A stretch of DNA of 64,000 nucleotides, taken from NCBI GenBank assembly GCA_011033025.1, contig WFMF01000382.1:62001-126000 (forward strand), given 5' to 3'. The notes under the pieces were generated by a model, which made no database searches, was not told the DNA's origin, and worked only from the letters and a program-made list of their open reading frames with translations. A program made the translations under genes and the position numbers. Source of the DNA: Beroe forskalii. Its lineage: Eukaryota > Ctenophora > Nuda > Beroida > Beroidae. Below, piece by piece: positions 36,465 through 45,879 of the stretch (positions within the stretch are counted from its first letter, which is position 1; every line of letters begins with the position of its first letter).

Positions 36465-36710
36465 GGCCATTTTAAATTTAAATAGAAACATTTAATAGAC
36501 AACAGTATTGATATTATATACATTATTACAGATATTAAATAGTCGTATAAATGCAGCAGTTCTCTTTATTTGATTGTAAATTCTTGGGTCAGATTTCATA
36601 GTCACTGGACTGAGCACAGAGCATAATATCTAGAAAATAAGTTCCTAACAAATCAAAGATGATTTATAAACATGACAAACAGAATGATAGGATTAAATTT
36701 CGTAGCAATG

Positions 36711-38178
36711 TTATCCTTTTTCAATGATAATTTTAATTGTCCTCATCAAAACATTAGTTTGTGTTATAAGCTTGTTAGCACTGAGGAATACAATTGAATT
36801 GTTGTTATTCTTAAAAAATGTTCTTAAACTATCACTAAAAGCTTTGCTACACCTAACAAAGCTCTTTTTATGGTGATCAAACAATCTTTTGTTCTGTATA
36901 ACAAGATGGATTGTTTGTGTTGGACTGATAAATTTATTCACACAATTCAGAGCTCTTTGATACTTTGGGCAATGTCTTTGATGGTTTGCAGGAATACAGA
37001 TTTGTCCACTATTTGATCTGGGATATTGCTGAGAAGGATCCGAAGCTGTTGAGCTTTCTTGTTAAGCTGGACATTGAGTTCTGTATTCTGATTAATGATG
37101 TATTCAGAGCATTCATTGGATCCCAAACGTAATATTTCTGTCATGTCATCATTCTGTATCCCACCAGCTACAAAATCATGGATGAAACCTGGATTCTGTT
37201 TTCAGCAAATACAAATGCTTCACGCAGAGATTTACCTTGATCTGAAAAAGCAAATATTCTGATAAATAGTTTCTTCAATACACTAAGCACCATGATAATG
37301 TTTATTTATCAATGTGTATGGGTATGAGAATATGAGATAAAAGGCATTAAAATTAACTGATTTTGCATGTTCAGATGAATTCATGGCAAAGTTTGCCTCT
37401 GACTTCTCTGGAGTCAGCAGCCAACTCTGCAGAATTTAGGTGAATTTGCTGCAAATTCACACATATTTAAGGTAAGTCTATACTTGGCATATTTAAGGAA
37501 TTGGTGGATTGCTTCGATTTTTGACAGCTTATCACATGATTAAATATAATATATATGATACCAAATGGACCAATCAGATGGTTGTATCTGATGTAGGCAA
37601 TATCAGATACAACTATCTGATCACACACTGGCTACAGTGGAAAATCAGAGCAATCCACCAATTTCTAATACACTGAGTATAGTTCACAAATTTTCCAAGT
37701 GTCAGGGTTAATGTTAGGGTGATTGTTAAATCCACAAGTGTTTATGGTTTAAAAGGGTATGGTCAGGGTTCACTCTTACCAGTATCCAAACCATAACCCT
37801 TACTCTAAATGATCCTAATAATGAAAAATAAATAGCGACAATTTTAAAGCACTACTTTTAAGCTGAGCTTTTAGTACACAGGTGCTTGATCCATTTCAAA
37901 CGCTTAACAGACAGTAACCTAAAATACACAATCCTAAATACACAATTAAATTCAATTCAGCTAGAATGCACACTGGAGGTGGGCACCAGTGCTTCACCAC
38001 ATGGCCTTTTGGGGCAGTCTTGGAGTCTCAATGAAATGATAACTATCTGTTGGTTGGTTTTGGAATGCAAAACATGTTACCATAAACTTCATTCTGGTGT
38101 CTTACCTTTGGGAAATTTTGTAACTAAAGGTGCAATCACAGTTGAGAATGCCAGAGAAGGTGGAGGTTCACTAGCCAT
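36711..38178 (-). pseudogene. PDCD10/CCM3 pseudogene
   Basis: Exon 1 (38178-38106) is still intact and identical in reading to the functional copy, with its donor. Exon 2 (37241-36711) has several frame-breaking changes: a T lost from the run near 37200, single-base losses near 36930 and 36947, a one-base gain near 36905, and an in-frame 3-base loss near 37134. Two fragments of the PDCD10 protein remain readable (QLNKKAQQLRILLSNIPDQI and KKSFVRCSKAFSDSL). The accumulation of indels in one copy suggests relaxed constraint after duplication. Confidence 0.92.
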
Positions 38179-38603
38179 GATTCTGAAAGTATTTGGCATA
38201 AATTCAGTTGAAAAATGTGAGCCTTTGAAGTTATATAGGTGATATAAAATCACATTTATGTGCAGCTACTAAATGTAACTAAAATTAATGAATTAAATTG
38301 AAAATATTTTTCACAGAACAATTACAGTATATGTTTCAAACAATTTCATATATGAAGAAGTGTCTTTGTTGTGCTGAGGGACAGCACTTCGTCATTCATG
38401 TAGACTGTTGGCAAGGCCAACCACAAAGGGGCCATCCATAGAGGACATCCACAATGAGGGGGAAGGGGAGTCAAAGCCAATGCAGACCTTTGTGGATGTA
38501 GGGGGAGGGGGTGTGTGATCAACTGTGGACACCCAGTTTATAGAAATTGTGGTTGATTTGACAGTTATTTAAGAAGAAAATCGTGAAATTTCAGTCCAAA
38601 TTA

Positions 38604-38840
38604 AGGACGGCTGTAACATTCGTCGGTCGATCGAATGGAATTGGTCAATCGATCAACTTCATTTCATCAACTGATGTGTTTTAAATGGAAAATGTTTGAG
38701 CTAGTAGGGAAACAACTAAATGTTGCTCATTTAAACACGATTCAAGTCATTAGGGACCAGTAAAACACATTGTTCTTTCAAATAGAGTTGATCGATTGAT
38801 CAATTCCATTCGATCAACCGACGAATGTTATGGCCACCTG
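38604..38840. mobile_element. ~237-bp palindromic MITE, private to copy 2
   Basis: Left arm CATTCGTCGGTCGATCGAAT, right arm its complement ATTCGATCAACCGACGAATG. Copy 1 has uninterrupted sequence at about 20784, giving an empty site. Related to 24422-24602. Confidence 0.9.
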
Positions 38841-39067
38841 AATAATGATGGCCCACAAGATTTTCACTAAAACGCAGACATCCAGAAGGGAGGGAGGGCA
38901 AATGGGAGGGAGGGGTGTTAAGGGTTCAAATTTTGTATAAATCCTTCATATATTGCCTCAAAGGAAATAAAACAATATATCTTAACATATTCAACATAAC
39001 AAATTGAAATAGTTTAAGTCAATGAAGTGGAATAGACAGAATTTATTCTTCAATGTTCAAAAAATCA

Positions 39068-39315
39068 GTAGGTCTCCCATATAAATGGGAGCCTTCATTA
39101 TCTATGACAATGACGTTACTCAGAAAAATGTAATTAAGCGCACCTAGCACTTTAAGGACTAGGGTTAGGGTCAGGATTAGGGTCAAGATTTGTTAGGGTT
39201 AGGGTTAGGATTAAGGTTAGGGTTTTGGTTTGGATTATGGTTAGGTTTAGGATACAGAAAAATTGACGTTTAGATCTATGATGTCACTCAGAGCCGTTTA
39301 TATGGGAGAGATACC
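39068..39315. mobile_element. ~248-bp MITE with TTAGGG-like interior, private to copy 2
   Basis: Termini are GGTCTCCCATATAAA and TTTATATGGGAGAGATACC. AAAAAATCA is duplicated on both sides (39059-39067 and 39316-39324), while copy 1 has it once near 21003. The interior holds several GGGTTAGGGTTAGG-type repeats at about 39165-39250. Pieces of the same element adjoin the A2M fragment near 47150-47200. Confidence 0.88.
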
Positions 39316-40000
39316 AAAAAATCAACCTACATGAACTTTTCTCCTGAAAAATAAAATAAAATGAAAATGTTTGAAGTGATTGATCATTTCAGTGAAACAC
39401 AAAAATTCTCAAATATGAAATCGAACCCATACACTTTGCACCGCTATTCAACTGTCAGTTTCGAGATAAAATATCTCTTCTTCAGGAACTCCACAAAGTG
39501 TGACACAACATTCTGAGATTATGATGGTATGGTGATATGGAAATGTTAAAACCATTCAAAATATTTTTTAAATATTTAAATACTTTTTAATATGGCCCAT
39601 GGCCATTTGGTTACCCAAGCCATGTTGAAAAAAGATTGTGGCATAGCCCTCACGTCAGAAAAAGGAATGTGCATTTTACTAAACAAGTTAACAGCACTTC
39701 TCTCAAGTCTCACACCAACAACAAACAAATATCTACACACATAACATTTTGCACCGCTATTCAATGTTGAAAATGTTGATAAAAAATAAATTTTGTTTCT
39801 CTAAAATAAATTTTGTTTCTCTTTTATGTGAAAGAAAGGTACACAGAGAAGAGTAAAAATATTCTGCTTTGTAAAATGTAAAATTGTAGCAGCACATGCT
39901 TTGTTGAATTGTATCACAATTGATCTTCAAGATATAATTGAATTTTATACAAACTTGAATCAATTTCAATTTGCAATTGTTTTTGATACCTAGATTAATT

Positions 40001-40072
40001 TTGCCAGACGTTGCCTGCGAGTCGGGGCGCGCGCGCTTCGCGCGCGCGAGGGGGCCAGGCAACGCCTGGCAA
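40001..40072. mobile_element. 72-bp GC-rich mini-element at a deletion junction
   Basis: TTGCCAGACGTTGCCTGCG to CCAGGCAACGCCTGGCAA with a perfect CG-rich hairpin centre. No target duplication; compared with copy 1, about 350 bp next to it are missing. Confidence 0.7.
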
Positions 40073-40599
40073 GACCGTCGCACCGCGCGGTGCGGCGCGA
40101 TCGCGAGCCAAGCTCAGAGATTTCCTACGCCCACATTATAGGTGTGTGTATACGCGCCGCGCGCTTCTCTAAGGAAGCGCGGCGTCGCGCGACGATAACA
40201 GCTGCACTGGGTATACGTTTTTAGCAACTCAGGGATATACACGTGTTCAGCATTTCTGATTTCAGAATTCAGCAAATGCGGCCGCGGGCGCGGCGTGTTA
40301 TATTATTAAAACATTGCCAGACGTTGCCTGGCCCCTGCGCGCTTCCTAAGCCCGCATAGGTGTGTGTACGCGCCGCGCGCTTCCCTACCGGAAAACGTCT
40401 GGCAAATAACGCTTGTGCACAGAGGCGCCACAGGACGTCATTGATGTGCACCGAGGTGCTCAGTACGTCACGGCTGTGCACCGAGGTGCCACTGCACTGG
40501 ACGTCACAGCTTTCACCTAACCAGGTGCTTACGCGCGCGCGCGGCCTACGGCTAACGAGGAGGAACGACGGCGCGCCGCGCGCGCGGAACAGGGCGCTG

Positions 40600-42375
40600 G
40601 TTAGGGCAAGTCACAGCTGTGCACCGAGGTGCCACAGGACGTCACGTCTGTGCATTGAGGTGCCACAGGACGTCACGACTGTGCACCGAGGTGGCGAGGT
40701 GCCAGTGTGCCACAGGACGTCACGACTGTGCACTTGTCAGACGTTGTCTGACCATTATTTCAGGCGTCCGCCTTCGGCGGACGCGTGCGCTTCGCGCGCG
40801 CGCCCGCCGAAGGCGAAGGGGTCAGACAACGTCTGACAGCTGTGCACCGAGGTGCCACAGGACGTCACGGCTGTGCACCGAGGTGCCACAGGACGTCACG
40901 ACTGTGCACAGCGACCGAGGTGCCACAGGACGTCACGGCTGTGCACCGAGGTGCCACAGGACGTCACGGCTGTGCACCGAGGTGCCACAGGACGTCACGG
41001 CTGTGCACCGAGGTGCCACTGGGCGTCACGGCAGTGCACCGAGGTGCCACAGGACGTCACGGCAGTTCACCGAGGTGCCACAGGACGTCACGGCTGTGCA
41101 CCGAGGTGCCACAGGACGTCACGGGTGTGCACTGTGGTGCCACAGGACGTCACGGGTGTGCACTGTGGTGCCACAGGACGTATTACGGCTGTGCACCGAG
41201 GTGCCACAGGACGTCACGGCTGTGCACCGAGGTGCCACAGGACGTCACGGGTGTGCACTGTGGTGCCACAGGACGTCACGGGTGTGCACTGTGGTGCCAC
41301 AGGACGTATTACGGCTGTGCACCGAGGTGCCACAGGACGTCACGGCTGTGCACCGAGGTGCCACAGGACGTCACGGCTGTGCACCGAGGTGCCACAGGAC
41401 GTCACGGCTGTGCACCGAGGTGCCACAGGACGTCAAGGCTGTGCACCGAGGTGCCACAGGACGTCACGGCTGTGCACCGAGGTGCCACAGGACGTCACGG
41501 CTGTGCACCAAGGTGCCACAGGACGTCACGGCTGTGCACCGAAGTGCCACAGGACGTCACGGCTGAGCACGCCGTGCACGGAGGTGCCACAGGACGTCAC
41601 GTCTGTGCACCGAGGTGCCACAGGACGTCACGACTGTGCACCGAGGTGCCACAGGACGTCACGACTGTGCACCGAGGTGCCACAGGACGTCACGACTGTG
41701 CACCGAGGTGCCACAGGACGTCACGACTGTGCACCGAGGTGCCACAGGACGTCACGACTGTGCACCGAGGTGCCACAGGACGTCACGGCTGTGCACCGAG
41801 GTGCCACAGGACGTCACGGCTGTGCATCGAGGTGCCACTGGACGTCACGGCTGTGCACGGAGGTGCCACAGGACGTATTACGGCTGCATGCATCGAGGTG
41901 CCACAGGACGTCACGGAGGTGCCACAGGACGTATTAAAGCTGTGCATGGAGGAGCCACAGGACGTATTACGGCTGTGCACGCCGTGCACGGAGGTGCCAC
42001 AGGACGTTTTACGGTTGTGCACCAAGGTGCCACAGGACGTATTGCGGCTGTGCACGCCGTGCACGGAGGTGCCACAGGACGTATTATACGGTTGTGCACC
42101 AAAGTGCCACAGGACGTATTACGGCTGTGCACCGAGGTGCCACAGGACGTCACGGCTGTGCACCGAGGTGCCACAGGACGTTTTAGAGCTGTGCACCGAG
42201 GTGCCACAAGACGTTTTACAGCTGTGCACCGAGGTGCCACAGGACGTTTTACAGCTGTGCACCGAGGTGCCACAGGACGTTTTACAGCTGGGACCGAAGT
42301 GCCACAGGACGTTTTACAGCTGTGCACGGAGGTGCCACAGGACGTCACGGCCGTGCACTGAGGAGCCACATGGCA
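40600..42375. repeat. 31/33-bp satellite array, orientation B, with higher-order repeats
   Basis: About 50 units of GAGGTGCCACAGGACGTCAC followed by GGCTGTGCACC, the reverse complement of the arrays at 33.5 and 34.2 kb. 33-bp units (ACGTATTACGG, ACGTTTTACAG) cluster toward the right end. At about 41120-41340 a multi-unit block with GGGTGTGCACTGTGG is itself repeated. Open frames up to 534 residues in all three frames are artefacts of the 31-bp period. Confidence 0.93.
40734..40839. mobile_element. 106-bp GC-rich mini-element inserted in the satellite
   Basis: TTGTCAGACGTTGTCTGACC at one end and GTCAGACAACGTCTGACAG at the other. It is flanked by CTGTGCAC on both sides (40726-40733 and 40840-40847), so one satellite unit was split with an 8-bp duplication. 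Confidence 0.85.
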
Positions 42376-44059
42376 TGAGCCAAATTTGACGCAAAGTTTC
42401 AGGGCCAATGATTCTCATACAATGGAAAGATTCCTCATGGTAGAAATATGGTAGACAATAGACATTGTCTGGCAACAGGTGTCTGCAAATACGATCAAAT
42501 TCATAAACTGAAAACATGCAAAAGTGGTCATCCAGGCTCTGCTTTGTCTTACTGTTATAGTGATTGTAAAAACACTTGCAAACATTTCCACAATGCTTTT
42601 CTTTCAAATCCACTCATGTTCAAGCACTTACACATGTTCAAAATTTGATAATTATTCGACCAACCTAAGTGAAAGTAGCCCCTCAATTTTCAAATAGTTA
42701 TCTATTTTTCAACCTTTATCACAAAACCAGTAAAAATTGATGGCAAAATTTATAAAAATCAAAAAAATAGGCTTCAAAAATATATCACCAATTCTATGAG
42801 ACTGAGGGTACTGGTAGTTAATTAGCTCAAATTGTGTTTGATTTTGGACGAACTATATTCAAATTTAGTTTAATATTGCAACCATCATTGTTTTAAACTG
42901 TATTCTCTTTACACGCTGCCAGGACTACGACAGGAAATATACATTGATCCATGCAATGCGATGTACCAATACCAAGTTCCCTTTCGTGGGTCATTGTGCA
43001 GTTGCTATGGCGACAGCTTCCCTAAAGCCATCGATAATAGAAAGAATAATCGATTCTATGTCGTAGGTTGCTGAGATACCGAAAACAAAACATCGTAGAT
43101 AGTAAGAGGGATAAGGCTAAGAACTTCAGAAGTTTACAATTTACATATCACTTGAGTTAGTACTGCATTTTGCATTGCTTTAAAATCTTCTATGATTTAG
43201 TTTCTTTTTCATTTCTTTGTTCATGTTGAAAAAAACTGTTTTCCAATCTTGAGGTGGTGTGAAATGTTCTGAAAACTATGAGTATAAGGAAGTGGGACTG
43301 AAAATATTTTTACTCCCCCTTGGCCTTATCTGATAGAATGTTCTGAACGGTTTTATGGCTTGAATCGGAATAATTCTTTTATTTGTATGATTGTCGCATA
43401 GAATCTTTCTATAGTAGAAGTTCTAATACGCCTCATATTATTAACTTTAAGTTATTAGTACAAATTCGACAGTGATTTAAGGATATATTCGCTATTTGCA
43501 TAGAAATGTTAATTTCTGGATCCAAATGGTAAATCCAGGCCCTGCTCCACGGCATGAAGACTCCAGAGCACCTCATGCTACAAAGGTCACATATAACTGG
43601 CGATCGTAAACACCGCCTTACCATGACTCAACGTGGTAAAAAGATTACGTTGGACCGCCTATTTTCTAAGCAAGCAAGTAGTAAGGCATGCACGTTAAGT
43701 CATACAGTGAGTCTGGTGACCTAATTTAAACGATGGAGACAGGCACCTAAACTTGAAGTATACAATATTAACCGGGTACCTATTATACCTTCAAGGTACC
43801 AAACGAGGGACGGGTCATTGAACGGTACAGCTTCTTTGTTCCCGCCATCAGATCACTTGCCTAAATTTCCACTTCCACAGTCGCAAAATCTCTCTCCCAA
43901 GCTATTTTTAATTGCATTCTATAGAAATTCAAATGCAGGGGAGGTTTTTTGTTGTAGTTGTTGTAGTTTCATCCTAAGTTCACCTAGTTTTATTCTCGTA
44001 GTCGTACAACTACGTAGTGTTAGAGTAAGTACCTTCTTAGTGCAGGAAATTGAGAACTC

Positions 44060-44180
44060 CGAAAATTGAGAAGGTAAAATATTAGGAAACACCGCATTAA
44101 GCATTCTTGAAGAATGCTTAATTTTGTGTTGCCTAATATTTTGCCTTCTTTTGCCTAATATTTTGCCTCCCTGAAGTTCT
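44060..44180. repeat. Hairpin MITE upstream of the Ly6 gene
   Basis: AAGCATTCTTGAAGAATGCT is a perfect palindrome flanked by inverted TAATATTTTGCC and GGTAAAATATTA. It lies about 170 bp upstream of the ATG at 44353 and is also present near 30900-31000 in the other arm. Confidence 0.75.
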
Positions 44181-44352
44181 TCATTGCCCCTGAGCTTAGT
44201 TTTATATCATAAAAAGCTGAAAACTTGTGACGTTACACCAAATTAAGCATTTATAATGCGACCTGAGTACTCGATTTTCTGCTAAATTAATTCAACCACT
44301 TGGAACCCTCTTAGGAAGGCAAAGAACCGTTAGGAAGGGAAAGACCACTGCA

Positions 44353-45434
44353 ATGGCCCCCTCACTTCTTCTCCTGACAGCCCTCTCCATGATCCTAGTC
44401 CCGACATTCTCACTCAAGTGCCAGGAGTGCAGCACCACGATAACATACATGAACGGAATGCACTTAAGCAGCGAAGTTGAAGAGTGTAAGGAGTCGGAGT
44501 GCGGAGACGGGGATGACGCCAGGTGGGTGCAAGGGCGTACTCGTAGCCAGGGGAGAAGGCGGAAAAATTTTGTTAAGATGTTAATGAGAGCTTTGAGCCA
44601 AACAAAATAAGAAATCAATAGGTTTTAGGCAACTCGCCGCCTCCTTTTCCAAAATCTGGCTACGCCCCTGCAGTGGGTGGACGAGCTTCATAGTCCATAA
44701 CAGAGTTTACAACGTACCTTACAGTAACACTAACACTAACAGCCAATCCCTCCCCCAGGTGCACTGAGGGCTACGCCCACTTCCTCTACGAGGGAGAAGT
44801 GGACTCGGACGAATATACGGGGGATGTGGAGATGGACTTCAACATGTACTACTTCAAGGGGTGCGGTTCTGCAGCTCTCTCTACCTGTGAGGTCATGGAG
44901 GGGATCATCGGGATGACCGATGAAGGGGCAGAGGTGACCACCAAGTCCTGCAATATCGACCTCTGCGCTGAGGATAACTGCAATGACAGCGAGCCCGAAG
45001 ATATCAACCCTGCTGGGGCACTGCCCCAGATTAAGTGCTACTCGTGCGAGCAGACCACAGTGGACGGCGAGGAAGAAGAAGATAACACAAATCACGAGTG
45101 TAGCTCCACCAGCAAAGTCGACTGTCCACTGGGCGTCTCCTCCTGCATGGCGGGCAATGCCAAAGCCACCGTGGACGGTAAGATCTACATCACTGACTAC
45201 CGTAAGGGCTGCGGGAGCAGTATGTGGGCTAGCTGCGACCTGATGAAGGAGTACGTGGAGAACCTGAACGGGGAGTGGGAGTCGTGCAGTTCGCATGTGT
45301 GTGAGGGGGAGCTCTGTAACGACCAGACTGACGAGGAAACGAGCAAGCTGAAGGGGTCGAGTGGCGCCGGGCGGCTGAGACTGAGCGGTCTGGTGGCGGG
45401 AGCGGTGGTCGTGCTCCTGTTCAAAGCCTGGTAA
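44353..45434 (+). CDS. Two-domain Ly6/uPAR (three-finger) cell-surface protein, two exons
   Basis: Exon 1 is 44353-44522 and exon 2 is 44759-45434; GT-AG intron, phase consistent, 281 residues. The N-terminus MAPSLLLLTALSMILVPTFS is a signal peptide. Two cysteine-rich units follow: one from LKCQECSTT to CAEDNCND and one from IKCYSCEQTT to CEGELCND, each with the family's closing CN motif. The C-terminus (LRLSGLVAGAVVVLLFKAW) is hydrophobic after a small-residue region, as expected for a GPI-anchor signal, so an extracellular membrane-attached protein is predicted. Ligand and pathway are unknown. The intron contains a fragment of a dispersed repeat (TCTGGCTACGCCCCTGC). The gene is convergent with the A2M fragment 445 bp downstream. 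A decayed inverted copy is at 29.7-30.7 kb. Confidence 0.87.
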
Positions 45435-45879
45435 TAATGTGCTGGCAAATCAGTGCCAAAGGAGCTGCTCATTACACTTACAGCATAGAAATAGAAAGAC
45501 GCCTTTGCAAGTGTGCTAAAAAGATGCATTTCGTTATCTTGAAGTTCTATGACACCCGCACGTATGAAGGAATATTTCCTTGTGTTTGAAAAGTGCTAGC
45601 TTCGAAACATGCTACAAAAGACTACACAGGATAGCTTGATTTAGAAAGTCAAAAGTGTTGTGATTTAGATTGTATAGAATTAGAATGCTGGAGCTATCGA
45701 ATTGATTGTGACAATTAAACCAAAATACTGAATTTTGACTTCAACGCTTTTATTTATGGGTTTGAGTGCTATACAACTCAACAAATTTATTCTATTCCTA
45801 TGCCCAAAAATATAATATTCTCATTTCTCATCAAGAGTGACTGGGCCACCGTGTGGTTCTGGGTTCATGGTTTAGTTGT

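Larger units (their letters stand above)
36465..40440. repeat. Segmental duplication, copy 2 (PDCD10 block)
   Basis: Direct-orientation copy of 18629-22110. It differs by many short deletions and by private insertions at 38604-38840, 39068-39315, about 39350-39552 and about 39745-39830. Continuity of the flanks in copy 1 shows these were added here. Confidence 0.9.
42376..45775. repeat. Inverted-duplication arm 2 (intact Ly6 side)
   Basis: Counterpart of 29441-33470. The part upstream of the gene (42376-44350) has no supported exon. Two overlapping open frames around 42314-42648, on opposite strands, are kept in both arms but show no recognisable domain. Confidence 0.85.

Noticed and set aside
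33470..42375. CRISPR-like regularly spaced repeats
   Set aside because: There are no unique spacers; units are contiguous and nearly identical, and the context is eukaryotic.
40619..42389. Open frames of 248-534 residues in all three plus frames, Cys/His/Arg-rich
   Set aside because: They are translations of the 31/33-bp satellite; the unit lacks stop codons in every frame, so long frames are expected. No start context, splice signals or domain.
33193..42648. Cys/His-containing short frames kept in both Ly6 arms (near 33228-33497 and 42314-42648)
   Set aside because: Open on both strands in a recently duplicated segment, so conservation between copies is not evidence; no recognisable domain or splice model.
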